Source: Lentimicrobium sp.
Lineage (GTDB): Bacteria > Bacteroidota > Bacteroidia > Bacteroidales > Lentimicrobiaceae
Direction: 5' to 3'
DNA length: 64,000 nucleotides
NCBI GenBank assembly: GCA_023957275.1
Contig: JAMLHF010000005.1
Location: 1-64,000 of the forward strand
This document shows, one piece after another, positions 44,330-53,399 of this stretch (within the stretch, counting starts at the first letter, position 1; the number at the start of each line of letters is the position of its first letter). The translations under genes and the position numbers were made by a program. Under the pieces are notes generated by a model. It was not told where the DNA came from. It worked only from the letters and a program-made list of their open reading frames with translations, and ran no database searches.

Positions 44330-45955
44330 CTAGTTTTCGGTATCCTCATCACCGTTATCGGTTTCAGGCATATCAGGCAGCAACAGTTGTGCTTCAGCTT
44401 CGCCCAGTACTTCCACACCTTTCAGTTTTCGCTGAATGGCACGGGTACGTTTGCCCATTACTTCATCAATCTGGTTGCTGGCTGTCTGAATATTTTTCTG
44501 GGCTTTTTCGAGCATACCGCCGAAATTTTCAAACTCTTTCTTGACGGCGCCAAGAATTTTCCAGACTTCGGAACTGCGCTTCTGAATGGCCAGGGTTCTG
44601 AAGCCCATCTGCAGGCTGTTGAGGATGGCTGCCAATGTTGTTGGCCCGGTCACAATCACTTTATAGGTTCGCTGCAGCTCTTCGAGCAGGCTCGCCTTTC
44701 TTACTACTTCGGCATAAATGCCTTCGAAAGGCAGAAACATTATCGCGAAATCGGTGGTAGCAGGCGGGTCAATATACTTCTCGCTGATGTCTTTTGCCAT
44801 TTTTTTAATGGTACCTTCCAGCATCTTCTGCGCTGTTTCCACCTGTATGACATCACCATTGTCATAGGCATTCTGCAGTTGTTCATAGGCTTCGCGCGGG
44901 AACTTGGCGTCAACCGGCAGCCACACCTGCCCGGTAATATCGTCTTTGCCCGGCAGTTTAATGGCAAACTCCACCACATCGCTGCTGCTTTTTTTGGTTC
45001 TGACATTGGCTTCGTATTGTTCCGGAGCCAGTACCTGTTCAAGCAGCATGGCCAGCTGCACTTCGCCGAATCCGCCGCGCATTTTAACATTGCTTAGTAC
45101 GCGCTTCAGGCCGCCGACATCCTGGGCAAGCGTTTGCATTTCTCCCAGACCTTTCTGCACACTCTCCAGTTGTTTACCCACCAGCTCAAAAGATTGTCCA
45201 AGCCTTTCGCTCAATGTTTTCTGCAGCTTTTCGTCAACGGTAAGCCGCATTTCTTCCAGCTTCTTTTCAGTGCCTTCAACCAGTTTCTGCTGTTTTTCCT
45301 CCAGTTGTCCGAATTTTTCGCGCTGCAGGTTGTTGAACGACTCAACGTTTTTATCAAAGGATGCCTGAAATTCCCTGATCACCTTCTCCACCGCTTCGCG
45401 CATCTGCTTTGCTTCGGTTTGCGACTGCTGACTGATCGCGTTCAGCTTTTCTTCAACCTTCGCGGTAATTTTTTCGAACTGTTCCACTGTTCTGGAAGTC
45501 AGTTCCTTTTGTTCGCCTTTCAGCTCGTCAAATTTGCCGCGTTGTTCCAGGGTAAAGTCTTTCAGACTGTTTACGAGCGTTTCGCGGTTGGCTTTGTTGT
45601 TGTCGTCGACTTTGGAAATGAGGCTGCCGATCTTTTCGTCCAGGGTACGTACGATCATCTCCAGCGCCTTCTGGTTTTGTTCGGTGATGAGCCGCAGGTT
45701 TTCAGTCATTTCAGATTTGAAGCTGTTGAGCGAACTGCTCATCTCGCTGCGGTTATCGCGGGCCGAAGCGGCGCTTTCCTCGCGGTTGGTCCTGAAGTCA
45801 TCTTTCAGGTTACCTTCAAGCCGGCTTAAACCTGTGTTTAATGCATCCAATTTAAAGGGCAGTTCAGCAATACCGGATTTGTTCTGTCTGAGCAGGATGG
45901 TTACCAGCAGATTAGCTGCCGCAAGGATAATGAGTACAATTAATAGGATAGTCAT
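44330..45955 (-). CDS. rmuC: DNA recombination protein RmuC
   Basis: A 541-residue RmuC. A single N-terminal membrane segment (MTILLIVLIILAAANLLVTI) anchors it. Residues about 35-270 form a long coiled coil (repeated EKLNAISQQSQTEAKQMREA type heptads). The RmuC domain (about 275-500) contains LSNVKMRGGFGEVQLAMLLE and DITGQVWLPVDAKFPREAYEQL, and also FAIMFLPFEGIYAEV. The domain is a PD-(D/E)XK-like fold, and the protein limits inversions at short repeats in E. coli. The ATG at 45955 precedes the membrane segment directly. Confidence 0.95.
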   Translation of the reverse strand: MTILLIVLIILAAANLLVTILLRQNKSGIAELPFKLDALNTGLSRLEGNLKDDFRTNREESAASARDNRSEMSSSLNSFKSEMTENLRLITEQNQKALEMIVRTLDEKIGSLISKVDDNNKANRETLVNSLKDFTLEQRGKFDELKGEQKELTSRTVEQFEKITAKVEEKLNAISQQSQTEAKQMREAVEKVIREFQASFDKNVESFNNLQREKFGQLEEKQQKLVEGTEKKLEEMRLTVDEKLQKTLSERLGQSFELVGKQLESVQKGLGEMQTLAQDVGGLKRVLSNVKMRGGFGEVQLAMLLEQVLAPEQYEANVRTKKSSSDVVEFAIKLPGKDDITGQVWLPVDAKFPREAYEQLQNAYDNGDVIQVETAQKMLEGTIKKMAKDISEKYIDPPATTDFAIMFLPFEGIYAEVVRKASLLEELQRTYKVIVTGPTTLAAILNSLQMGFRTLAIQKRSSEVWKILGAVKKEFENFGGMLEKAQKNIQTASNQIDEVMGKRTRAIQRKLKGVEVLGEAEAQLLLPDMPETDNGDEDTEN

Positions 45956-46024
45956 ACGGATGAAAAATTTTCAGATGGATAAAGATAGCGGTTATTTTTT
46001 TCAGTCGAAAGTTTGCCCGCGAGG

Positions 46025-46669
46025 TCATTCAAGCCTGAAATCGGGATTCAGGGTATAGAATACCCCGGACTCTGAATAGTTCATTTTAATGATATTCAGT
46101 ATGATAAAATCCGCGAGGATATGTTCGCAACGGGGCAGGGAATATCCTGAAATGCGGCGGAAAGCCGAAAGGGTGATCTTCTGGTGCACTTCGAGGTACG
46201 CGAGCAGGGTGCGTTCGATGACCCCGTATTCTATGTACACCCCTTTGGGATCTTTCTGCTTTTTCCACACTTTTTTAAGGACGCCGTTTGCGGGAAAATT
46301 CTGGTCGTCTACCCGCACATATACCCGGTAAATTCCGTCTTTGTCAGGAGCGGAGTGGGGCGCTTCACTGCTTTTGGGAATAATGATTTCAAGCACGGTT
46401 TTTCCGTTTTCTTCCCACTCTTTCATCTCGAAATGAACCTCAGGGCGGCAATACAGGCTGGCGCCGGCCTCCACCATATAAAATTCCTCATCCGACCTCA
46501 CGCCGGCGATGGCGCCATTGTCCTTTACCCCCAGCAACAAGCGTCCACCGTCGGTATTGGCGAAGGCCGCCAGGGAGCGCGCAATCTTCTTCGAGTCGGT
46601 AATCCCGAATTTGAAGTCGAGTTGCTGATGCTCCCCTTCACTGATAAGTTTCCTGATATGAGAGGGCAA
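46025..46669 (-). CDS. AlbA_2 (Schlafen-like) domain protein
   Basis: A 214-residue protein with the AlbA_2 domain in residues about 8-130: EGEHQQLDFKFGITDSKKIA, RSLAAFANTDGGRLLLGVKD and KTVLEIIIPKSSEAPHSAP, with YVRVDDQN closing it. The C-terminus carries a winged-helix-like segment (YLEVHQKITLSAFRRISGYS). Such proteins are putative transcriptional regulators or RNA-related proteins. The only plausible start is TTG at 46669; no ATG or GTG is close to the beginning of the domain. It is 51 bp downstream of the C1-like peptidase gene. Confidence 0.88.
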   Translation of the reverse strand: MPSHIRKLISEGEHQQLDFKFGITDSKKIARSLAAFANTDGGRLLLGVKDNGAIAGVRSDEEFYMVEAGASLYCRPEVHFEMKEWEENGKTVLEIIIPKSSEAPHSAPDKDGIYRVYVRVDDQNFPANGVLKKVWKKQKDPKGVYIEYGVIERTLLAYLEVHQKITLSAFRRISGYSLPRCEHILADFIILNIIKMNYSESGVFYTLNPDFRLE

Positions 46670-46720
46670 GGTTGATGCGCTGTTTGTAAACCTGAAATAT
46701 AAAAAATTCCTGAGAGTCAG

Positions 46721-47971
46721 TTACCTGCTGAATTTCGGAAGCAAATCCTTTATGGCATCCCGGTGAACCAGGAAGGTCATCATTTTGAGTTTTACATAGT
46801 CTTCATGAAAGAAGTAGTATCCGAAATTACGGTTGTTTTCCGGCCCGCCGGTTCTAGATCCGGCTCCCGAATCCTTCAGAAGAAACCAGGTAGCCCCGTC
46901 TTTTTCGTAAAAGCCGGTAACATGCATTCCATGGTCATCGGTGGTGGTGCCGTTGCTGAAACGGAACTGCCGCGCATTTTCATCAATGGCAACGGAAGGG
47001 ATATCAAATTCAGGGACCATGGCTGCATTGGCTTCCCGGGCCATGAATCCCGCTTCTGAAACATCTCCTGCCAGTGAAACCGTATAGCCTTGTTTCAGGG
47101 CCTTTTTCAGGACTTTCATGAAATCATCAAGCGGAACATTGTAATAGCTCCTGTCATGCCACCAGTTGTCGGGTACTTCAAATTCTACCTGCCGCCAGTA
47201 TGGTTGTTGCATAATGGACAGAACATCCACGTAATCGGCAGGATTAATACGCACCACTTCTTTCAGATATTGCCGGGGCGAATATGCCTTGCCGTTTATC
47301 GTGACCGTTTCGGGAGGCGTGCCTATGTAGTGATCAAGTATGCTTTTTACGGTCGCAACCACTGTTTCTTTATCCCAGGCATTCGCGGCTTTTACTCCGT
47401 TCAGATATGCCCTGACTTCCTCAAACAGTTTATCATGAGAGTGAAATTTCTGGCCAGGTTTAAGTCCTGAATAGGCCGACCACGGAAGTATACCTTCCTT
47501 GTTCATTACCCTGATTACCGCATTCATTTCAGAGCCTTCGCCGATATATATTTCCCCACGGCTCTCTACAAAAAGTCTTGCCCTTTCCAGATACTCGTGG
47601 TAAGCAATGAACATCTCGGATAATTTGATTTCCTGACGTGTAAGCCGGTAAATCTCAGACTCCAGCATCGAAATGGCAGAAAAGCTCCAGCAGGTATTGG
47701 TGTTTCCCTGTGAAACCGGCTCAATATGCCAGGCTGTCGTAAAAAGCGATTTATCAGCAGGAATCTGAAGCCCCGACGGGTCAAGCCTGAAGGTTGGTTT
47801 CTGCTTTCCGGCATCCTTCTTACTCTCAAAATTTTCCACACCTTTCAGGATGGTATTCTGGAAATACCCGGGTTCATAGATTCTGAAAACCCCTTTGTGG
47901 GGTGTTTGTGCCACTGCACTTATGGCCAGAGATGAAATGACCATGCTGCTGATAAACAATACTTTATTCAT
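46721..47971 (-). CDS. C1-like peptidase (bleomycin-hydrolase type), exported
   Basis: A 416-residue protein with signal peptide (MNKVLFISSMVISSLAISAV, cleavage near AVAQ). It belongs to the C1B group. The nucleophile segment is SQGNTNTCWSFSAISMLE and the histidine is in TDDHGMHVTGFYEKDG. The third position, normally Asn in NSWG, reads LKDSGAG, so the asparagine is replaced by aspartate. The same change occurs in some Bacteroidota homologues, and activity may persist. It probably works in the periplasm. The open frame extends to 48013, but the leader begins at the ATG at 47971. It lies 70 bp after pyrI. Confidence 0.88.
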   Translation of the reverse strand: MNKVLFISSMVISSLAISAVAQTPHKGVFRIYEPGYFQNTILKGVENFESKKDAGKQKPTFRLDPSGLQIPADKSLFTTAWHIEPVSQGNTNTCWSFSAISMLESEIYRLTRQEIKLSEMFIAYHEYLERARLFVESRGEIYIGEGSEMNAVIRVMNKEGILPWSAYSGLKPGQKFHSHDKLFEEVRAYLNGVKAANAWDKETVVATVKSILDHYIGTPPETVTINGKAYSPRQYLKEVVRINPADYVDVLSIMQQPYWRQVEFEVPDNWWHDRSYYNVPLDDFMKVLKKALKQGYTVSLAGDVSEAGFMAREANAAMVPEFDIPSVAIDENARQFRFSNGTTTDDHGMHVTGFYEKDGATWFLLKDSGAGSRTGGPENNRNFGYYFFHEDYVKLKMMTFLVHRDAIKDLLPKFSR

Positions 47972-48041
47972 AACTCCTTTGCTTTGGAAACAAAATCCGC
48001 TGCCCCCGATCACGGAGCAGCGGGTTAAGTTTTCGTGAAAA

Positions 48042-48509
48042 TTATATAATGTCGATGTTATTCTTACCGGTAATCTTTTCGCAGTAATGGCATTGCAGTT
48101 TCAGGTCTTCTTTGTCGATTACCGTGAAACGGGTGGCTACCTGCTGATGATTGGTGATGCAGTTCGGGTTAACGCATTTCACAATCTTGCTGATTTCGTC
48201 AGGGATTTTAACATTGCGCTTTTCAGTCACTTTGTAATCTTTGATAACAATCAGCGTGGCAGTCGGCGCTACCAGGGCAATCTTGTTAACTTCTTCGTTT
48301 TCGAAGTACTTGTTGCTGACCTTGATGATGCCTTTTCTGCCATACTTGCGGCTTTCGAGATTGAACCCCACCGTCACCTGTGTATCGGTATCTTCAAGGT
48401 TCAGCATTTTTACGACCCTGAAAACACTTTTAGCGGGGATGTGATCGATGACCGACCCGTTTTCTATGGCTGAAACAACCAGCTCTTTTCTGATATTTTC
48501 GTTTTCCAT
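48042..48509 (-). CDS. pyrI: aspartate carbamoyltransferase regulatory subunit
   Basis: A 155-residue PyrI, which binds CTP/ATP and tunes the catalytic trimer in pyrimidine synthesis. The nucleotide-binding domain contains VSAIENGSVIDHIPAKSVFR and the zinc domain has VKCVNPNCITN and LQCHYCEK, with the four cysteines intact. The open frame continues to 48647, but that portion overlaps pyrB and does not look like PyrI. The ATG at 48509 is correct, 25 bp after the pyrB stop. Confidence 0.97.
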   Translation of the reverse strand: MENENIRKELVVSAIENGSVIDHIPAKSVFRVVKMLNLEDTDTQVTVGFNLESRKYGRKGIIKVSNKYFENEEVNKIALVAPTATLIVIKDYKVTEKRNVKIPDEISKIVKCVNPNCITNHQQVATRFTVIDKEDLKLQCHYCEKITGKNNIDII

Positions 48510-48534
48510 TGTTCTGAGATTTCTTTTGATACAC

Positions 48535-49443
48535 CTATTTAACACCGAGAATTGAAGCAAGCAGCGCCTGGCGAACGTAAACCCCGTTAAGCGCCTGCTG
48601 AAAGTAGTATGCCTGTTTGGTCGCATCCACATCTTCGGTGATTTCATTGACTCTTGGCAGCGGATGAAGTACGCGCATGTTTTCCTTGCAGCCGGAAAGC
48701 ATATTGGCCGTCAGAATATAGGCGTTTTTAACTTTTTCATACTCAATCGGGTCTGAAAACCTTTCTTTCTGAATCCGGGTCATATAAATGATATCGGCGA
48801 CAGGCATTACTTCCGACAGATCGGTGTACTGGTGGTAATTCAGGTTGTTGCTCTTGATGTGCATCTTCACATAGCTGGGCAGCTTAAGTTCGAGCGGCGA
48901 TACCAGGTGGAAAGTGGTGTTGAAATTGCACAGGGCCATAACATTGGAATGCACGGTACGGCCATATTTCAGGTCGCCGACAAAAGCAACATTCAGGCCA
49001 TCGAGTTTCCCCTGGGTCTTTCTGATGGAGTAAAGATCCAGCAGACATTGGGTAGGGTGCTGATTTCCGCCGTCTCCGGCATTGATAATGGGAACGGTTG
49101 ATACTTCACTGGCAAAACGGGCGCTTCCTTCGCGCGGATGCCGCATCACGATGATGTCGCTGTAGTTGCTGACGGTGAGTATGGTGTCCTTGAGCGATTC
49201 ACCTTTAGAAACACTTGAATTGGATGCATCAGAAAATCCGATTACTTTGGCCCCAAGCCGGGATGCCGCGCTTTCGAAACTCAGACGGGTTCTGGTGGAA
49301 GGTTCGAAAAACAGCGTTGCTACCACAAAATCTTCCAGAATCCGCTGGGTAGGATTTTTTTCAAACTCTTCGGCCAGGTTAAGAATCCTGATGTATTCTT
49401 CTTTGGTATAATCTGTGATGGATACTAGACTCCGGTTTTTCAT
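48535..49443 (-). CDS. pyrB: aspartate carbamoyltransferase catalytic subunit
   Basis: A 302-residue PyrB, the first committed enzyme of the pyrimidine pathway, joining carbamoyl phosphate and aspartate. The carbamoyl-phosphate loop is FFEPSTRTRLSFE, the loop SVSKGESLKDT follows, then GDGGNQHPTQCLLDLY, and VLHPLPRVNEI near the end. With pyrI directly downstream it should form the class B holoenzyme c6r6. No leader attenuator was recognised ahead of it. Confidence 0.98.
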   Translation of the reverse strand: MKNRSLVSITDYTKEEYIRILNLAEEFEKNPTQRILEDFVVATLFFEPSTRTRLSFESAASRLGAKVIGFSDASNSSVSKGESLKDTILTVSNYSDIIVMRHPREGSARFASEVSTVPIINAGDGGNQHPTQCLLDLYSIRKTQGKLDGLNVAFVGDLKYGRTVHSNVMALCNFNTTFHLVSPLELKLPSYVKMHIKSNNLNYHQYTDLSEVMPVADIIYMTRIQKERFSDPIEYEKVKNAYILTANMLSGCKENMRVLHPLPRVNEITEDVDATKQAYYFQQALNGVYVRQALLASILGVK

Positions 49444-49521
49444 GTATCTGATCGGGTTTTGGTTTTCGGTTTACAAAAATAAATAAGACTGTTTTGCTTC
49501 GGTTGGTTTGTTGATAAACGG

Positions 49522-49549
49522 TAAAAAAAAAGCCCCGATAAACGGGGCT
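49522..49549 (-). terminator. rho-independent terminator of the COG2403 gene
   Basis: AGCCCCG-ATAAA-CGGGGCT (49531-49549) is followed on the minus strand by nine T (plus-strand A tract 49522-49530). It lies five bases beyond the stop of the gene at 49555-50898. Confidence 0.85.
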
Positions 49550-49554
49550 GAGAA

Positions 49555-50898
49555 TTATTTCACAAGATTGTATTTTTTGACAAACTCATCAAGGATGCCG
49601 GTAAGATTGGGGGTTCCGATCTCCTGCAGGTCATAGCCGACTTTGACAGTGGGCTTGTTGATCTTCACGATTCTGCTCAGGTCGATCGGGGTGGCGATCA
49701 CAACCGCGTCACAGGGCGTATTTTCGATGGTTTTCTCAAGGTCGCGAACCTGTTCTTCGCCATAACCCATTGCCGGAAGCAGGGTTCCGATATTGGGGTA
49801 TATCCGGAAAGTCTCACTCAGTTTACCAACCGTGTAGGGGCGGGGATCAACCAGTTCGCCTGCGCCGTGTTTCAGGGCGGCAACCACGCCGGCTCCGATC
49901 TTCATTTCACCGTGGGTAAGGGTTGGGCCATCTTCAACAACCAGGACCTTCTTGCCGCGGATCAGCTCGGGTTTATCAACCGTAAGGGGTGATGCGCCGT
50001 CAACAATGATGGCACCGGGATTAACCTTTGCAAGGTTGGCACGGACAGCGTTGATGTTTTCGAGGCTGGCTGAGTCAATCTTGTTGATCACAATAACATC
50101 CGACATTCTTGCAACCACTTCACCAGGATAGTAGCTGACTTCAGCACCCGGGCGGAGGGGGTCGGCAACACCGATCATCAGGTCGGGTTTGTAGAATGGA
50201 AAGTCATTGTTTCCGCCATCCCAAAGGATAACGTCGCAACCACTGGGGTCTTTCTCAGCTTCGCGAAGAATGGCCTCATAATCAACCCCGGCATAAATTA
50301 CATTGCCGCGAACTACATGCGGTTCATACTCTTCCATCTCCTCGATGGTGCATTTGTGTTTTTTCAGGTCTTCCACGGTGGCAAAACGCTGAACCTTCTG
50401 TGCATTCAGGTCGCCGTATGGCATTGGATGACGAACGGCCACCACCTTAAGTCCTTTTTCCATCAGGATTTCGATGATGCGGCGGCTGGTCTGGCTTTTT
50501 CCGCAGCCTGTGCGGGTAGCGCCCACGGCAATCAGGGGCTTGGTACTGGAAACCATGGTATCCCGGGGACCTAGCAGTAAAAAATTAGCGCCTGCTGCAT
50601 TCACAACGGCGCTAAGATTCATAACTCTGGGATAAGGGACGTCACTGTATGAGAAGACACAGTCGTCCACTTTCAGCTCTTTGATCAGCCTGGGGAGGTC
50701 TTCTTCGGCGTGAATGGGAATACCGGCCGGGTAAAGATCTTCACCGGCAAGTTCTTTGGGGTACTTGCGGCCGTCAATATCGGGAATCTGGGCAGCGGTA
50801 AATGCTACAACATTGTAGTTTGCGTTTCCGCGGAAGTAAGTGTTGAAGTTGTGGAAGTCCCTTCCGGCAGCTCCGATGATGATTACATTTTTTTTCAT
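49555..50898 (-). CDS. COG2403 GTPase, cyclic 2,3-diphosphoglycerate synthetase-like
   Basis: A 447-residue protein. It begins MKKNVIIIGAAGRDFHNFNT, then has a Rossmann-like half, and from about 120 a P-loop domain: AVGATRTGCGKSQTSRRI (Walker A), VILWDGGNNDFPF (Walker B/G3-like) and VIVINKIDSASLENI (NKxD). This is the COG2403 family, named after the methanogen enzyme making cyclic 2,3-diphosphoglycerate; that activity is unproven for bacterial members. It is 111 bp upstream of pyrB with a strong terminator between, so they are separate transcripts. The 317-bp gap upstream is shared with the divergent argS. Confidence 0.88.
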   Translation of the reverse strand: MKKNVIIIGAAGRDFHNFNTYFRGNANYNVVAFTAAQIPDIDGRKYPKELAGEDLYPAGIPIHAEEDLPRLIKELKVDDCVFSYSDVPYPRVMNLSAVVNAAGANFLLLGPRDTMVSSTKPLIAVGATRTGCGKSQTSRRIIEILMEKGLKVVAVRHPMPYGDLNAQKVQRFATVEDLKKHKCTIEEMEEYEPHVVRGNVIYAGVDYEAILREAEKDPSGCDVILWDGGNNDFPFYKPDLMIGVADPLRPGAEVSYYPGEVVARMSDVIVINKIDSASLENINAVRANLAKVNPGAIIVDGASPLTVDKPELIRGKKVLVVEDGPTLTHGEMKIGAGVVAALKHGAGELVDPRPYTVGKLSETFRIYPNIGTLLPAMGYGEEQVRDLEKTIENTPCDAVVIATPIDLSRIVKINKPTVKVGYDLQEIGTPNLTGILDEFVKKYNLVK

Positions 50899-51184
50899 GG
50901 GTATTGGTTTTTGTATTGTGATTGAGTGAAATTCAGCTCTGTAGCGTATTTCAGCTCTTTTACGGGCCCGGGCAGACTGGCGTCTGCTTTAAGAACCTTT
51001 ACCGGCAACCTGCCGCAAAAAAACCGCTGCAAATATAATTGTTTAAGATTCAAAGCAAAGAAGTTGCAACATTATTTTTATCCCCATATGCCTGAAATCT
51101 TTTATTCGTTAAATTGATATTTATTATTTAAATAAATGATAAACAGTGCGTTGAACCCTGAAAAGGGGGTGTTGAAAAAAAACT

Positions 51185-51192
51185 TAAATTTG
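51185..51192 (+). promoter_or_regulatory. candidate -7 element of argS
   Basis: TAAATTTG fits TAnnTTTG and lies 23 bp upstream of the argS ATG. No TTTG at the right distance was found. The rest of the 317-bp divergent gap (50899-51215) shows no gene. Confidence 0.4.
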
Positions 51193-51215
51193 CTGCACTT
51201 TTTTACTCCGGTTTT

Positions 51216-52994
51216 ATGATTGAGAAAATTTTAACTACGCATGCCCTGACTGCCGTTTCTACCCTGTTTAACGTGGAAATTGATCCCTCACAACTCGCCG
51301 TTCAACGCACTGCTCCGGCGTTTCGCCATCAGGGCGATTTTTCACTGGTGGTGTTTCCCCTGCTCAGGATTTCGCGGAAATCGCCTGAAGCAACGGCCGC
51401 TATGCTGGGTGACGAAATTCTTCGTATTATGCCAGAGGCGGTTAGTTTCGGCGTGGTAAAAGGCTATCTCAATATCCGGATCAGGGCTGGATACTGGCTC
51501 GATTTTCTTCAGAATAATTTTGATAAAGGGAATTTTGGCATTCAGCCCTCCGTTTCCGGCAAACCGGTTGTTGTTGAGTTTTCTTCACCCAATACCAATA
51601 AGCCGCTTCACCTCGGTCATATCAGAAATAACCTGCTTGGCTTTTCAGTTTCGGAGTTGCTTAAAGCGAATGGACGGGTTGTCCGCAAAGTTAATCTGGT
51701 AAATGACCGTGGCATCCATATCTGTAAATCAATGCTTGCCTGGAAGTTGTTCGGTAATGGAGAAACCCCGGAATCATCGGGAAAAAAGGGTGATAAACTG
51801 GTGGGCGACTATTATGTGCTTTTTGACAAGCATTATAAAAACGAACTGGAGGATTTGATGGCAGGCGGATTATCGGCAGAAGAAGCGGCAGGAAAATCGC
51901 AGTTGATGCTTCAGGCCAGGGAGATGCTGGTGAAATGGGAAGCCCGTGACGAAGAAACACTGGCATTGTGGAAAACAATGAACGGATGGGTTTACGATGG
52001 TTTTGACGTTACCTATAAAAGACTCGGCATTGATTTTGACAGAATATACTATGAATCCGAAACTTATTTGCTGGGCAAAAAGATCGTTGACGAAGGACTG
52101 GATAAAGGCGTGCTGTTCAGAAAAGATGACGGATCAGTTTGGATTAACCTTAACGATGAAGGGCTTGATGAAAAACTGTTGCTGCGCAGCGACGGCACTT
52201 CGGTATATATGACCCAGGACCTGGGTACAGCCCAGCTCAGGGCGGATGATTATGGTGCCGGTAAACTGATTTATGTGGTAGGGAATGAGCAGAATTATCA
52301 TTTTGAAGTATTGAAACTGATTCTGAAAAAACTTGGCCGTCCCTGGGCTGACGGGATTTACCATCTTTCCTATGGCATGGTTGAGTTGCCGGAAGGCAAA
52401 ATGAAGTCGCGCGAAGGTACGGTGGTAGATGCCGATGACCTGATGGATGAAATGATTGCCACTGCGCGGGCCATGACCGAGGAACTTGGGAAAATAGAAG
52501 ATTTTGAAAGCGAGGAGGCCGAATCACTCTACCGCATGGTGGGCCTGGGAGCACTTAAATACTTTATCCTTAAAGTGGATCCCCGGAAAAATATGACTTT
52601 CAATCCCAGGGAGAGTATTGACTTCAACGGGAATACCGGCCCATTTATCCAGTATACCCATGCCAGAATCAGGTCTGTGCTTCGCAAGGCAGCTACTCAG
52701 GTTATATTCGAAGGCCAGGCCAATCTGAACCAAAAGGAGGCTGACCTGATTATACTCCTGAGTCAGTTCCCTATGGCTGTCCAACAGGCAGGCGCAGAAC
52801 TCAGCCCATCGGTGGTGGCCAATTATATGTTTGATGTGGCAAAGGAGTATAATCAGTTTTATCATGAATTTACCATCCTGAAGGAGGAAGATGCCGGCAG
52901 CAGGCAACTCAGACTGGCCCTTTCATTATTGACCGCTCAGGTGATCCGTAACGGGATGAAACTGCTGGGCATTGACGTCCCCGACAGAATGTAA
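51216..52994 (+). CDS. argS: arginyl-tRNA synthetase
   Basis: A 592-residue class I synthetase. The N-terminal Add-1 domain (1-110) precedes the catalytic core. VVVEFSSPNTNKPLHLGHIR contains the HIGH-type motif as HLGH. The KMSKS-type loop reads GKMKSREGTVVDADDLMDEM, the form used by ArgRS. The DALR anticodon-binding domain starts near 480 and ends VTAQVIRNGMKLLGIDVP-like. A terminator follows at 53043. The gene is on the plus strand, divergent from the COG2403 gene. Confidence 0.97.
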   Translation: MIEKILTTHALTAVSTLFNVEIDPSQLAVQRTAPAFRHQGDFSLVVFPLLRISRKSPEATAAMLGDEILRIMPEAVSFGVVKGYLNIRIRAGYWLDFLQNNFDKGNFGIQPSVSGKPVVVEFSSPNTNKPLHLGHIRNNLLGFSVSELLKANGRVVRKVNLVNDRGIHICKSMLAWKLFGNGETPESSGKKGDKLVGDYYVLFDKHYKNELEDLMAGGLSAEEAAGKSQLMLQAREMLVKWEARDEETLALWKTMNGWVYDGFDVTYKRLGIDFDRIYYESETYLLGKKIVDEGLDKGVLFRKDDGSVWINLNDEGLDEKLLLRSDGTSVYMTQDLGTAQLRADDYGAGKLIYVVGNEQNYHFEVLKLILKKLGRPWADGIYHLSYGMVELPEGKMKSREGTVVDADDLMDEMIATARAMTEELGKIEDFESEEAESLYRMVGLGALKYFILKVDPRKNMTFNPRESIDFNGNTGPFIQYTHARIRSVLRKAATQVIFEGQANLNQKEADLIILLSQFPMAVQQAGAELSPSVVANYMFDVAKEYNQFYHEFTILKEEDAGSRQLRLALSLLTAQVIRNGMKLLGIDVPDRM

Positions 52995-53042
52995 ATACTG
53001 CCTTCAGGCAATTGATAAACACAGAATGCTTTCAGCGTTAAT

Positions 53043-53074
53043 ATCCCTCATCATTTCTGGTGGGGGATTTTTTT
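53043..53074 (+). terminator. rho-independent terminator after argS
   Basis: ATCCCTCATC (53043-53052) pairs with GGTGGGGGAT (53059-53068) with two wobbles, loop ATTTCT, then a T-run to 53074. The rest of the gap (53075-53342) shows no gene. Confidence 0.75.
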
Positions 53075-53342
53075 GTGAGCGTTCTTACCGTATAATTGGA
53101 TTCAGCCGTAAAGCCATTCCGGAGTCGCACCGGATACGGATTATCCAAAATTTATTGACGGAAATTTATAAATATACCAAACGGATATACATTAAGTAAA
53201 AATGGCTGCTTCAGGGACGAAAACAGCCATTTAATCAGGGATTGAGGAGGGATGGGTTATCCTTAACCGACAATAAACATGTCAGTAACAGGAATTTACT
53301 CATTTATAAGACAACTGAAAACGCTTTTACCCCTATTCTGAA

Positions 53343-53380
53343 TAAAAAAAAACTGCACCGGAAGTCCGGCGCAGTTTTTT
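53343..53380 (-). terminator. bidirectional terminator after the C10 peptidase gene
   Basis: AACTGC-A-CCGG / CCGG-C-GCAGTT (53351-53376) with an A tract on the left and a T tract on the right works in both directions. It lies 20 bp beyond the stop of the peptidase gene. Confidence 0.8.
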
Positions 53381-53399
53381 GAATTTGATAAAACCTTGT

